64,000 nt of DNA from Cystobasidiopsis lactophilus (Eukaryota; Basidiomycota; Agaricostilbomycetes; Agaricostilbales; Chionosphaeraceae): assembly GCA_001599975.1 (NCBI GenBank), contig BCIO01000003.1:620001-684000 (forward strand), in the 5' to 3' direction. The translations under genes were made by a program, and so were the position numbers. Positions 33,677-45,312 of the stretch are shown in pieces. Position 1 is the first letter of the stretch. Every line of letters begins with the position of its first letter. The notes under the pieces are model-generated. The model was not told the DNA's origin. It did no database searches and saw nothing but the letters and a program-made list of their open reading frames with translations.

Positions 33677-34775
33677 TCAAAGAGGGCACCCAAGGACGGT
33701 GAAGATCTTGAGAGCGGGTCGAGAAGGAACCGGCGTCAATTGGTCCTCTTTGATATTGTACGGAGATTCAGGAAAGATCTGAAATGTGTGCAGTCGAGGC
33801 AGAGTAGAAGGGGCAGAGAGCCCCAGTCTGACCGCCTCCCAAACTGGCGCAGTGATGAGAAAGTAGCTGATCTGAAGAACTTCCAAAGACTCGGGTAGCG
33901 AAGAGAAGCCCCTCTCGAAGGTGTCCAAGAAGCTGGGAGGGTCATTCTCGAAGTCTACGTGGAGCCGGCGAAGACTGGTGCAGCACAGGAAGTTCAAGGT
34001 GCCGAAATCCATGCCAGAATAGTGTGAATAGGTGAGAGAGTGCAGGTGACTGCCCACTGCTGGCAAGAGCAAGCTGATATCCATAGCAGTGCGCGGGATT
34101 TCGATTTTGAGGGATCGCAGGGCTGGAGTGAACCAAGGTATGGGGTGGCCCTGGGATGTGAGGTCTTCGAAGCGATAGCACTCGATGGCTTGAAGACTCG
34201 GATGAGATAACGGGCCATCGAACGCGATGCAGTCGACCTGAAGGCCGAGCAGGTTGGGCGCGTTGGTCAGCAGGCCGGCTAAAGACGATAATCTTGGAAT
34301 CATTCTCTCCGGCTCCATCGTTTGAAGGAGATAGAGTTGCTTCAGTCGGTGTCTGTGGGGGCCCTTTCACACCAAAATAGTCAAAAACCGCACCGAATGC
34401 GCAACGACGGAATCTTACAGAAGCCAACTCCGCGATGATTGGATCCCAAGCGATAGCTTCCAACTGGCGGAGCTTTTGACAGCTGGAAAGTATTTGGCAG
34501 CACGACTTCACGGAGAGTGCACCGCTTCCCATGCCACCGATATCCAGGCGCTGTACCAAATCTCCGGGGTGCCAATCCGCAGTCTCCAGCGTGTAACAAA
34601 AGCGCTGCACCTGCTTGTCTTGCCACAATTGAATGTCGCGGTAGAGCTGGGCTCGAAGACAGTCGAGGTTTTCGTGGCACAGCAATCCCGCGAAGACCGC
34701 CATTAAGAGACGCCTGTCGCCCTTCAGTTCCTCTAAAACCATGCCAAGGATCTCCTGCGGCAGTCGGACGGTCAT
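33677..34775 (-). CDS. F-box/LRR-like protein, subfamily B, copy 1
   Basis: First of three neighbouring paralogues on the minus strand. The start MTVRLPQEILGMVLEELKGD is set by the shared MTxRLPxE opening rather than by the ATG nine bases upstream. The F-box-like region continues AVFAGLLCHENLDCLRAQLY. The single intron follows ELAS (donor GTAAGA) and ends at GTGAAAG, giving GPHRHRLKQLYLLQTM. This position matches the intron of copy 3. Leucine-rich strands include LLTNAPNLLGLQVDCIAFDG, WFTPALRSLKIEIP and LPESLEVLQISYFLI. The shared tail LPRLHTFQIFPESPY...LTPVPSRPALKIF ends at 33677. Probably an SCF-type adaptor, inferred from layout. Confidence 0.75.
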
Positions 34776-35241
34776 TTGCAGCAAAGTGCTGGATTGCGAG
34801 GTGGAGGATGGGACGAGCTTGAAGAAGACAGGTATACGGGTCGGCGGGCGGCTTCAACTTGGACTCATTGTGGTTGATCGCTGCATATCAAATGGATTGA
34901 AAGATTCAAAGATAGCGTTGAGCAATGGATACGCCGTAGCGTGTTCGCGATGCATTTCAAGGCCATCATCTCATCTCAGTGGTCGCGAGCGAGCATCCAG
35001 AAGGAATATGCACCGCTCTCGAACCCGACTGACTGAGATGCGCTCCACAAATATATTGTTTGAGATTGCGCTTCGTTGGCGGAAAATGTAGCCGCCTCCT
35101 GTCCCTGCCCAAAGCTAACCCGGGCGACCAGCTTCAAAGGTCTTGGCGAAGTCCCGTGTGAATCAGTCAACATTACGTCGTAAAAGAACAATTTAAGCTC
35201 ACAGCATGACGGCACGACCTGCAACCACATTGGAGGCGAAG
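34776..35241. other. Intergenic region between subfamily B copies 1 and 2
   Basis: 466 bases. No gene is recognised. It holds the promoter of copy 1 and the 3' flank of copy 2. Confidence 0.4.
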
Positions 35242-36382
35242 TCAAAAGGACCACCCGAACTCGTTGAAGAGCTTCAGGCCTGGGCGACTGGAGACCGACG
35301 TCAGCTGAGGGGTGCTGGGAATGTAAGGCCGTCCAGGGAAGATGTAGAACGTATGCAAGTGCGGCAATGTCGAAGGCGACGACAGGAGTTCCTTGGCCGC
35401 TAGAGCGACTTCCGAAGTAAGGGCGTAATGACTGAGGTGGAATCGTTCTAACGAGGGCGGCAGGGCGATCAAGCCATTCCGAAAGAGTTCGAAGAAGGTG
35501 AGACTGTTGCCCGCACAGTCCACGTGAAGTTCGAGAAGGTTGTGGCAGCAAACAAAATCTAGGGTGCCATAGCGGTTGGTCCAGAGCCCATAGATGTATG
35601 CAAGCGATATCAGACTGCCTCCGATCACCGTTAGGATGTCTTCTTCGATTGATGATCCTGTGATTTTGAGAGTCCGCAGTGAAGAGGTGTACCAAGGCAG
35701 CAAGAAGTGACTTTGGCGGGTGTCGAAGATGACAGAAGCGTACCGGAGACACTCAAGAGCCGGGAAAGGCGTCTGGACATCAAACTGTGCGTCAACGAGG
35801 ATGGAGTCGACGGACAGATTGAGCAGGTTGGGGAGCTTGGCCAAAAGGCGAAAGAGAGCTGAAGTTTTGGTCGAATGAGACGATCGAGGCCACAGTGCTG
35901 GGTTCTTTTCGCGGTGCGTTTCCAAGCGCAGATGGGTCAGTTGCGCACTCCGATAGATCTTTCGAAGCCAGAGCGTTGTCAAGACGCGCAAAACGTGTCT
36001 GCGAAGAAGGACGAGCTCGCACCGAGGCCATGCGTTCCACAACCACGTCACGGTTGTCTATGACCAGATGGCGAAGGTTTGGAGAGAAACAAAGGACGTA
36101 GCCACCGACTTCAGCGCTGATTTGAGCGGCTCCGTCCTCCAGGGCGCTGATGTCAAGCCGCCAAACCCTGGCCCCCAACCTCGTTGCCCGAGTCAGCGTT
36201 CGACCAAGCTTCTCTGCCTCGCGCATTGTGCGAATGGTCAAGTTGCCGTAGAGCAAGCTTTGGAGGACGTCGAGATTTTCCCGGCACATCAAGCCTTGGA
36301 AGGCTTGCAGCGGGAGGGGCCCACCGTCCATCAGCTCCACCAGCACCGACTCCCAGATCTCTGGTGGCAGTCGAGCGGTCAT
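35242..36382 (-). CDS. F-box/LRR-like protein, subfamily B, copy 2, exon junction disrupted
   Basis: The start MTARLPPEIWESVLVELMDG is at 36382. The F-box-like segment is LQAFQGLMCRENLDVLQSLL, and the first exon ends RMAS as in copies 1 and 3. The second half is a good paralogue: HVLRVLTTLWLRKIYRSAQL, KLPNLLNLSVDSILVDAQ, LVCAGN-type strands and the tail LPHLHTFYIFPGRPY...SRPGLKLFNEFGWSF, ending at 35242. However, only about 24 bases separate the two homologous parts (GTGCGAGC to TTCGCAG). They are in different frames, and removing those bases does not restore the frame. This copy may therefore be broken at the old intron, use a splice site I cannot see, or contain a sequence error. Confidence 0.55.
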
Positions 36383-36910
36383 TCTGGTACGTTGCAGGAG
36401 GCCTAGGTGTGGGAGATGAGGGCGAAGGGAGCTTGACCTCCTGGCCCTCTCCTGGCTGGCGAGAATGCCCAACAAGTGGTTGGTGGCGAAACCGCCTCTT
36501 TGAAGGGGTTTACTTCAATACCAACTCAAAAGAGCTTCGTGTCGCCATCGACTAAGATCAGAATCCAAAAGCAGCGACGATACATTTACGAGCTAGCGCA
36601 ATATCGCTGCCGCCCGCCCCGTTGTCCCAAAAGCCTGCCACCTGCCGTCCAAACGCCACCGAAGATCCGACGCCCTTGAATGTGAACGCTGCTACTCGTT
36701 TCGTGTCCACCGTGGTTAAGCCATCGCTGACCCCAAAGAAGAAAACAGTTCGTCGCCCTTGGCGCCACCTCCTTCCGCCCCAAAACCAAAGCGAAGGGAT
36801 GAACTGGGAGACCTGGCCAAGGATCTTGATGAGAACCGCTCGATGACCAGTCAGTCTCAAGCCTACCGATAGATCGAAGGAAGAGACCCAAAGATGGACG
36901 GCCACTGAAT
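36383..36910. other. Intergenic region between subfamily B copies 2 and 3
   Basis: 528 bases with no recognised gene. The small frames on both strands lack conserved motifs. Confidence 0.4.
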
Positions 36911-38071
36911 TCAGATCCAAAGCGCGCGGCCGTTGAAGAATTTTAGACCTGGACGAGTTAGGACGGGTGTCAGGCGGCCTCTGGGATCAAAGGGCTCGTC
37001 GGAAAAGATGTAGAAAGTGTGCAGTCTAGGAAGAGTTGAGGGCGAGGCGAGAGCTTCTTGAAACGCCGCTACTTCTGCAGGGCCAACGAAGTACTGGTAA
37101 CGGCTGATTTGGATATCCTCCAAAGAGCTCGGTAAAGAGTGAAAGCCGCGCTGGAAAACGTCCAAGAAATTGATATCGTAATCCTGCCAGTTGACTCGGA
37201 GTCGGCGGAGATTGTGGCACGAAAGAAGGTCCAGTGTGCCAAAGTCTGCGCCGGTGACGAATGAAAGAGAACTTGAGAAGGAGAGGGAGTGCAGCTGGCT
37301 ACTAAAGACTGATAATGGCTCGTTGATACTGGCGACGCTTGCGGGGGCTACGATTTCGAAAGACCGCAGCGCAGGAGTGGACCAAGGTATGGGGTGGCCT
37401 TGGGACGAAAGATCTACGATAGCAACACATCTGATGTACTGGAGGGTTGGGTGAAGTAGCCCGCTGTCGAAGTCGAGGAGAGATTGAACATCAAGGCCAA
37501 GGAGGTTGGGAGCCTTGATCAGAAGGCCCGCTAAAGCTGAGGTTGGCGTGCGGCCACTGTATGCGCCAGTCTTGGGCATGACACGAAGACGCAACAGGCG
37601 GTCTCTACGTGGGCCCTGCCAGAAGCGTCGTCAACAGCGGGATGGAAGTCTAACAACGGCACTGCTTACAGCTGCTATCTCGGCCAACCCGGAGTCCCCC
37701 AGGCTCACTGTAAGGTCATGGACATCTTGACAGAGCCTTATGATACGGCAGAACCCGTGGCCCGCGGTACCTCTGCTGGCTTGAGCAGCCAGTCGACGCA
37801 CTAGTCTTGCGGGCTGCCAGTCCGCACTTCTCAGAGTGCGCTCGAACCAATCCAGCTGCCTGCCATCACATATAAGAACGTCGTGGTAGAGCCAGCTTCG
37901 GAGCATGTCGAGGTTCTCGCGGCACAGTAGCCCTTCAAAGATCGCGACCGCCCAATGAACTCGAGAACGCTTGCCCCCAAGAAAATACCCTGCGACGCGT
38001 ATCGGTCTCAACTGGTCTCGAAATTCGGCCAAGACCAAGCATAAAACGTCTTGCGGCAGGCGAGGCGTCAT
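36911..38071 (-). CDS. F-box/LRR-like protein, subfamily B, copy 3
   Basis: The start MTPRLPQDVLCLVLAEFRDQ is at 38071. Compared with copies 1 and 2 it has an insertion (RVAGYFLGGKRSRVH) before AVAIFEGLLCRENLDMLRSW. The intron lies after AEIAA (GTAAGCAG) and ends CTGGCAG, giving GPRRDRLLRLRVMPKTGAYS, the same position as in copy 1. Leucine-rich strands include LIKAPNLLGLDVQSLLDFDS, WSTPALRSFEIVAPAS and LLSCHNLRRLRVNWQDYD. The tail is LPRLHTFYIFSDEPF...LTRPGLKFFNGRALWI. Of the three subfamily B genes this one and copy 1 look intact. The role as a ubiquitin-ligase adaptor is inferred. Confidence 0.75.
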
Positions 38072-38729
38072 TTGGAATTGAGGGGAGACTCGAGAGGGTG
38101 GCGTTGGAGCAAGCGGACGTCAAATCCTTGGTCTTCAGTCGATGATCTGCTCGAAGCCGACAACCGACACTTCGCTCAACGCGGACTGTGGTGGGGGGAG
38201 CGCAGAAGGCGAGACGGGAGGATCAGCGCGGCGCACCAACTTTTGCTCGAGGTTTCCGGGAAAAGAAAACGAGGCAAAGACAAATTCTTCAAGCCCTCGG
38301 AAAGCTCGACGACTCTTCTCCAGTTCATCCACTCTTCGTGAGTCATTTGTGTTCAGGGCTTTGTTAAGAGGTTTGGGTGTGGACATCTCGAGAGGGCGGC
38401 AAGGCGGACGGGGAGCAGAGAACTGGGGATTGATTTGGGCAGCTTGGCCGACACTTCGCCCTCCGTTCCACGCTCGATACACTCCGGCCGCGTGTCTACT
38501 TTGCGTCCAAGCGACTAGCAAGAGCGTTCGCAAGAGTTTGGGACAGCAAGCGATGAGCTCGAGATTGGTCCGCACCCCAGCCTCGAACTTGCCCTTGCGA
38601 TTTGCGTGATTCAATGCTGACTGACTCTTTGGTCTTCGTTGCGTTCACACAGACCTTTGTGAGTACCCACGACTGTTACATTAGCTTCTGCCAACCACAG
38701 CAGCTTATCGTCTCGTCGCTTCACAGAAA
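38072..38729. promoter_or_regulatory. Upstream region of RPL25 with a probable 5'-leader intron
   Basis: A canonical donor GTGAGTACC at 38659 and an acceptor TTCACAG ending at 38726 sit just before the ATG at 38730. They define a likely 68-base intron in the 5' untranslated leader, as is common in ribosomal protein genes. The rest (38072-38650) shows no gene. Confidence 0.55.
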
Positions 38730-39374
38730 ATGGCCCCCAAAGCAGCAGACAAGTCGGCGACGGCCAAGGCGCAGGCCGGCAAGAAGGCCGCCCTCAAGGG
38801 CACCAAGGCGCACCAGGCCCGCAAGGTCAGGACCAACACGACCTTCCGCCGCCCCAAGACGCTCCGCCTGGCCCGCAAGCCAAAGTACCAGAGGAAATCC
38901 ATCTTCTCCGAGCCCCGCATGGACCAGTACTCGTTCGTTCATGCCTTTACCCTATCAATACTGTACCTTGTGTGCTGATTTAGCAAATACGGCGTGGAAC
39001 AGAACCCTGTTGCAACCTTTGAACACTGAGCACGCCATGAAGAAGATTGAGGACACCAACACCCTCGTCTTCCTCGTCGACGTCAAGGCCAACAAGAGGC
39101 AGATCAAGGACGCCATCAAGAAGCTCCACGACGTCGACGCTTACTCCGTCAACACTTTGATCAGGTTCGTCGGCGACCTTTTGCCCTTTAAGCCAGTGGC
39201 TTACGACTGTATCGTCCTCTGGACAGGCCGGACGGAAAGAAGAAGGCATACATCCGCCTTCACTCAAACGTCGACGCGCTCGACATTGCCAACAAGGTTC
39301 GTTTTGAGGCTTTTCCCTTCAGAACTGTTCGGTTCTGAGTTGAATTTCGATACGAACAGATTGGCTTCATCTGA
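38730..39374 (+). CDS. RPL25: Large-subunit ribosomal protein uL23 (RPL25/RPL23A)
   Basis: Binds 26S rRNA domain III near the polypeptide exit tunnel and is a docking site for nascent-chain factors. The start [20 protein letters not shown] opens the eukaryotic Lys/Ala-rich tail. [20 protein letters not shown] and [16 protein letters not shown] follow. The intron 38933-39002 is required, giving S then [20 protein letters not shown]. The core [20 protein letters not shown] is unmistakable. The second intron follows VNTLIR, giving [20 protein letters not shown]. The third intron, 39297-39359, leaves a last exon of four codons (IGFI) and the stop at 39372-39374. The first and third introns have complementary ends (GTTC...GAACAG and GTTCGT...ACGAACAG). 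Confidence 0.95.
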
Positions 39375-39430
39375 TCTGCGTCCACCACCACCATTCTTCA
39401 CTCTCTGTGTGCCCTCTTACCCCCCCCCCT

Positions 39431-39461
<31 letters not shown>

Positions 39462-39801
39462 CCAAAAACCTGGGATCTATCAGTCGGGATTGGCGAACGG
39501 GGAGGACTTCAAGCGAAATTTTTCATCAGGTCTGGTATGGAGGCAGGGCTTCTCAAGAGCGTGGCGTCGTTCTCAAGAGCTTTATACTCTTCCAAGAGGT
39601 GGGGAGAGGGAGCTAAGCAACTAGCGGCGACCGTCCTTGGGGATTTCTTGTTTCTGTCTGTCTCGCTGGAGAGGATTTTCGTTTGAAACTTTCCGAAGGC
39701 CTCTTGGCTATTGTTCGAGGATATAACAAGCGCGAACTACTTTACAACCATATAACATTGAGATCCTCTGATGAGTCGAAACCGGCGAGACCTTGACGCG
39801 C
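39375..39801. other. 3' flank of RPL25 with a long poly-C tract
   Basis: The RPL25 3' flank runs directly into a C-rich tract (39420-39459), listed separately. No gene is recognised; RPL25 and the WW-domain gene converge here. Confidence 0.45.
39420..39459 (+). repeat. Homopolymer tract: ten C, one T, 29 C
   Basis: The tract begins 46 bases after the RPL25 stop. If transcribed it lies in the 3' untranslated region. Such tracts are prone to length variation and sequencing error, so the true length is uncertain. It also makes a run of glycine or proline codons in unrelated frames. Confidence 0.9.
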
Positions 39802-40458
39802 TCAGCAGAAACCCCCATGGCGCCGACGCCGGCCATGGTGTGGCCTGCCCATCCCCATGCCTGGGCCCACCATCATGCCTCCGAGTCCTCCACCCATCAT
39901 CATTGGATTGCCAAAGCCACCGTGGTGCGGCCGGTGGTGGTGGTGATGGCGATTGCCACCGAGCAGAGAGCCGGCCAACACGCCGACGGTCGCCAGACCC
40001 GCTCCGGCCGCCGCCATGGTAGCTGAGAGCCGATCATTCACCTGCGCACACCAAAGCAATTGGAAAGGGAGAAAGGGCTCACCCATTTTGCCCATTCCGC
40101 TGCTGCTGCTGCTCGAAGACTGAGCGGGCGGTTGCTGAGCATAGGTCTGAGTTGGCTGCTGGGCATAGCTCTGATTTGGATAGTACTGCTGTTGCTGAGG
40201 CTGTTGGGCATAAGGCGGAGGTTGGGCCGCGTAGAAATTGGCGTCCTGCGAGAGCTTCTTCATCGGCCTCGAGTCCGGCCGCACTGGGCCCGGGGCGTAA
40301 GAGGTCGGGCGGGTCCAGGTGATGAAAGGCGGAGATTGGTTCTCGTCGATGTAGAAGTAGGTTTGGTACTGGGCGTCCCATTGGGCTTTCCAGCCGCGAG
40401 GGAGATCTTGAGGGCCGCCGAAGCTTGGGGGCTGCGTGGGAGGAGCCGAGTAGGTCAT
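39802..40458 (-). CDS. WW-domain protein with Gln/Tyr-rich middle and Gly/His-rich tail
   Basis: The start MTYSAPPTQPPSFGGPQ at 40458 leads into a single WW-like domain, LPRGWKAQWDAQYQTYFYI then DENQSPPFITWTRP, which binds proline-rich peptides. The middle is low-complexity (AQQPQQQQYYPNQSYAQQPT, then a run of seven Ser). After one intron (GTGAGC to GCGCAG) the C-terminal exon gives ATMAAAGAGLATVGVLAGSL, a Gly/Ala-rich helix. GNRHHHHHRPHHGG and a Gly/Met-rich tail end in RRRRHGGFC at 39802. Fungal proteins of this layout are common and poorly characterised. The glycine-zipper-like helix suggests membrane contact or self-assembly, which is inference. Confidence 0.75.
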   Translation of the reverse strand: MTYSAPPTQPPSFGGPQDLPRGWKAQWDAQYQTYFYIDENQSPPFITWTRPTSYAPGPVRPDSRPMKKLSQDANFYAAQPPPYAQQPQQQQYYPNQSYAQQPTQTYAQQPPAQSSSSSSSGMGKMGEPFLPFQLLWCAQVNDRLSATMAAAGAGLATVGVLAGSLLGGNRHHHHHRPHHGGFGNPMMMGGGLGGMMVGPGMGMGRPHHGRRRRHGGFC

Positions 40459-40845
40459 TATTGGACGGTTTGAGAGTTTTTGTGGAGGTCGATCGCGGAA
40501 AGGGAGCAAGAGAGCTGTTGCCCGACTCGGAGCTGCGGGACGCTCGCTGCGGAAGTTGGTGGCGGTGCCTTCGCCACCCAAAACTGGTCGCGCTCTTGCT
40601 GAGCCTGTTGCGCACCTAATTCTCTAGTAGGATACTAGACAGATCTGCCGCAAGTGGGAGCCTAAAGCAGAAAACAGAAGATATGAAAAGTCAAGGCAGC
40701 ATGAGCGCGTACAAGACATTTGAGTGCATGTGTAAGTGTGTAGCTAGGTATCAAAGTCCATAGAATGATACAATGATTGGGGTACAGACATGATGGATGT
40801 ACAGACAGGGTGGGAGGTCATCCCTTGCGAAAAGTCGGGGTGGCT
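40459..40845. other. Short intergenic region
   Basis: Upstream of the WW-domain gene and downstream of the chitin synthase gene. No gene is seen. Confidence 0.4.
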
Positions 40846-43800
40846 TTAACCCGATACAAGGCGCACGACCAAATAGGCTGTCGACATAACCAAGCGCACG
40901 ACGGAGATGCCGGAGACGAAGGCGAGAATGACAATCTGCCGGGAGAACTCAGCATGGTGACAGGGCAGGAAGGCCGGACGCACCATATAAATTTTGGCGG
41001 CCTTGGAAGAAGCGGCCGTGTCGGCGGTGGCGTCGGTGTCGGCTGTCTGAGATGGGGCCACGAACACGTTGGACACGTCGCCTGTGAGCGCTTTCGATCA
41101 CAACGGACTCGAAAGCCAAGCCAGGGGGATGTCACTCACCGTTCAAGATGCACGCCGCCAAGATACCATTGGTCAAGAGCCAGAGCAGCAGAACGTTAGT
41201 GCGAACGCTGCGATAATAGTCTTGCTTGATCTGCTCCTTCTGGGCGGGCGTCCGCTCTGGTGGAATAATGTTGGGCCGGGTTTTGAGCAAGTGCAGTGAC
41301 TCGTCGTAGGCCACGTCAATATCGGCCTGAGCAGTCGGCAAGCTGACCTCGACGCTACTTTGACCAGCAACAGCTCGGACGACACCGAGATCGGTGGCTT
41401 GCTGGGTTTGCTGCTTGGTGCCCCAGGCTGTTGAGACAAGTCATGTTAGAGTGTTTCCTTAAGTCAAAAGTAAGCGAAAATCGCTGACAGAAGTCATGAA
41501 GGTTCGCTAGACTAAATACTTGAAGCACGTTGATCCATATAGACTGCATGAGAAGACTGTGGGAGAAGGGTCAGCTGGGCTTCAGGCCAAAGTGAGGGCC
41601 CCCCACTATTGCGGCATCGAGGTGATGAGGTGCCATGGATCGAGTGCCAGCAGGGATGCGAGCACGTAGCAGCCGTAGGTCGCGCACAGGCTCAGCACGA
41701 TTTGCCTGTCAGGAAAAATCAGATCTTATTCCGATTGGAATGCTGTGACGACGAAACTGACGCGAAGGCCGGGTTGGACTTGATATCTGAAGCGGTCTTT
41801 ACAATGACAATGACAGCAGCAGCCAGCATGTAGGCCGTCAGCAAAGTGAAAATGAGCATGACGGCCATGAATTGCCACCTCGCCGGCTGAGGTCGGTTGC
41901 CCATGCTGAGCGTAAAGGAGGCCACCAAGGCCCCCGCGTACGCGTACTTGACGATCAGGTTGACGTAGACGATGCCATGCAGGCCGAGGGTCTTGGCCTC
42001 GAGCGACGAGGTGAGGATGACCTGTGAAACAAAGGACACGACATTAGATCGAAATGATCTCTACGGTGCCGGCCACTCACGAAGAAGATGTAAAAATTGG
42101 CCAAGCCGAACCAGCTGAAGATGAGGTTGAGGAGTTGGTAGACTGTACGAGCTGTCAGACCAAGACCAACGATCATATGTCGGAGCACCACGCACATGAC
42201 TCGACGAAGAGCCCGAACTTGGTCCACCAGCTGTGGTCGGTCTTGAGGATCTGGAGCACATGCGTCTGGGCGTAGACGGCCGCGAAGAAGGAGCCGTTCA
42301 GCCACCGCCGCCGCTGGGAGATCCATTCTGCCGCCGTGTCCGGCACGTCCGTCTCGCCCTTGGCGTTGCTGACGTACTTGAGCACCCAGGACTGTGCATG
42401 TTCTCGGGTCATTGAGCCCCATTGCGCTTTGGGTGGAGGGAACGCACCTCGCCCGCTTTCGCCACCAGCTCCCAGCACAAGATCCGGTCCTCTGTGACAA
42501 CAAAGTCCTTCTATCAGCATGGAGACTGAGGTAGTCTCCCTTTAATCTCACCTGCCAGGTACATGTTGGAGGTGTATCTGCAAGGATGAAGTTTGGATTG
42601 AAGGTCACAGGCCACAAAATGTGCAGTTTCCTTACACATCGGCATCCCGACCTGCCAGTTCTTCGCCTTTGAAGTAAGACGCCAGCGGTCCATGCCCCAG
42701 GGCGTCATTTTGCAGCGCTCGATATCGGTCTGTGAAGGGCTGGTCAACGATAGTTCAGTGGACGAAGGGAAGGCGCCACTCACAAGCTGAGAAGGCGCCC
42801 GGCAAGACGGAGATGTAAGAGAAGAGGCTCTCTGTTGGTTTGTCCAATATATCTGTAGGAAAAAACCCAGAAATGAGAAGCCCGAGACAGGCATCAGAGA
42901 TAAAGGTTGATCCCTACTGCTCATTTTCTGTAAGGACGGCTTGATTTTAGCAGCAGGCAAGTGCCTTTGGCAGCAGAGGACAACGCACATATTCAAAGTT
43001 TCTGTGAGTCAAGAGCGAAGCTTTAGCTTCAGAGCGCGGAAGCTAAGGCAGGCCCAAACTCACTGGGCAGCGACGAGCGGGTTCAAGAGGCCAGTGCCCA
43101 GCTTGCCTTTCATGACGCAAATCCTGTGCGGCACTCTTTTCAAGACTGATCCATGATCATGAAAGAAAAAAGAAGCGCACTCTCCACAAGCGCCACCGAC
43201 GTTGGAGTTGAGGTTGAACGTTTCTGTGCACCGTCGTCTAGCCGAATCCTAGACGAGATCAGGTAGAGGACAGCAACGCACTCCACAGATGGTACAGGCT
43301 CTTCGGCCCAGGTTTGGTACCGACGTCCAACAAGATGCAAATGTTAGGCTGAAGCTGAGGGCAAATCGCGTTCTGTGCGATACAACGTCCTGCAGAGTCA
43401 GCCTTGGACTGGTGTAAGAGACAGAAGGCGCACGAAGAACCAGCGGTGCGAATTGAGCTTTTGGGCGTTCTTCTCCTTGAGGCAGAAGATGACCTGGGTC
43501 GGCACGATGCCCTTTTCCAAGCCCTTGAACTTGAGGTCGGGCGAGACGCTGAGTTCTGTGGGCGCCAATATCTTCTTGAGTCATGATAGAGACTAGGGTA
43601 GAGGAGAGGACCCACGCGTGGTCATTTCGTAGAGATGAGCTTGCACGGCCTGTGCGGTCGAAGAAACACTCAGACACTCCCGTGAAGGGATCTGCAGTCA
43701 AGGTCCCAGACGCACCAATTGTTTTCCATCATGCTCCACAATCTGCGCATAATGATGAGCAAAAAAGGAGGAAAGGGAGAGGGAGCACCATTTTTGGCGC

Positions 43801-45312
43801 GCGCGCGGCGACTCACGTTCTTCGCCACGCCCGGTTGGTAGACGCCCATGGCTGATAGGCAGTCCAGGACGCGAGGGTGGATGGCCTTTCGTCCGTCTGT
43901 AGAAGGACCAATCGACCTTAGACATGGAAGGAGGTCTGAGGTGAGGGAGGCCGTCATACCTGCAATGATCACCACCTGTGCTCCGAAACACACTCTTAGC
44001 CGCCGACGAGGGCTAAAGCCAAGTGGAGAGACGCACGACCACTTTCTTCCAGCCGTCCTTGCCCTGTGATCTCGAGGCCAGATTCAGACTCTGCAACAAT
44101 GTCAAAAGGGAGGGCAAGCGAGCGCACCCAAGTCTTGCTCTTCTCGCGGGAGCAGAGGTGGGAGATGTTCTTCATCACGTTGTGCATCGTTCGGCACTGT
44201 GAGCCCACACCAAAGTCGAAGATCAGTGACCAAGTTCAAGATCTTTCGGGGGGAAGATGGTGGGCGCGCTCACGAATAGCACTTCGTCCTCGTTGTACAT
44301 GGTGATGGCGATACACAGCTCTGTGCACATGTCCGTCACACAACTTGAGAAGGAACCAAGTAGAGTAGGGATCGCCGCGCACCTGTTTCCCGGCCGAGCA
44401 AGGCGGGTCGGACGGTGAAGTGGTTGCGCTCAAACTCGTCCGGCTGCAAGATTCTTGACCGTTTAGCATAAGGTTATGCTGTTGGTACAGAACACTCACA
44501 TCACAAGTCACAGCCGAATCTGTACGCCGACGATTGCGCATCAGCAACCGCGAAAGTTGCTCGACAAAAGTGAAAGCCAGACGCACATCGCATAAACCTG
44601 AACTCCTCGGCGTCCTTCCTGGGCAGGAAAGTGTTCAGCCTGGTTGGGATCGGGCAGTCGAGGATCAAGTTGCCCGAAGTGAGCGCGACCATCTTCTTGG
44701 CCACATTGCGGTTCCGCCTCGACACTGGCCCCAGCGGCGCGGGCCCAAAGTGCTGCCTCTTCTCGGCCACCTCATTGTTGTTGACGACGGAGGTGTGGTA
44801 GGAGTAGCCCGACTTGGACGAGGCCGCGTCGTTGTCCCACTCGGACTTCTCGTTGCTCCACTCCTTTTGGTAGCGCCTCGGGGAGAAGTCGACGGGCTGG
44901 TAGTATTGCTGCGGGTCGTAGTACTGCGGCTGGTTGTTGTTGAGCAGGTAAGACTCGACGTAGGCGTTGTCCTGCGCCTCCTCCGCGTTGGCGCCGTGGT
45001 AAGAGGGCAAAGGGCTGTAAACATCGGACGCCGGCGTCGTCTGGCCGTACTCGGACGCCAAGGGCCCCGTCAGGCTGCTGTACGGCGCGCGGATGGCCGG
45101 CTGGTCAATGTTGTAGCGCTCGGCATACGGGTCGTTCTCGTCAATGTTCAGGTTCTGCGACAAGCTTGTCAGGCCAACAACAAGGTGCGCCCTCAAATCC
45201 CGCTCACAATCGCGCTGTACTCGCCCCCTTCTAGGTCGAACTGGTACTGCGACGCGGGCCGGACAGCTCTAGGCGAGTGCGGCGGCTCGTTGGGCAGAGG
45301 TCGCCGGGCCAT
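40846..45312 (-). CDS. Chitin synthase (class I-III type, family GT2)
   Basis: Polymerises N-acetylglucosamine into chitin at the plasma membrane. The start [20 protein letters not shown] is at 45312. A long disordered Tyr/Gln/Ser-rich N-terminus follows, including [18 protein letters not shown]. The Chitin_synth_1N part and catalytic core contain [82 protein letters not shown] and the product-binding [20 protein letters not shown]. Several membrane helices follow ([59 protein letters not shown]). The stop is at 40846. About 20 short introns are interspersed and not all junctions were resolved. The EDRIL and QRRRW motifs show that catalytic residues are intact. Class I-III is inferred from the N-terminal domain; no myosin motor is present. 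Confidence 0.9.

Noticed and set aside
39420-39459. Poly-C tract as telomeric or origin sequence
   Set aside because: It lacks a telomere-type repeat unit and lies between two ordinary genes.
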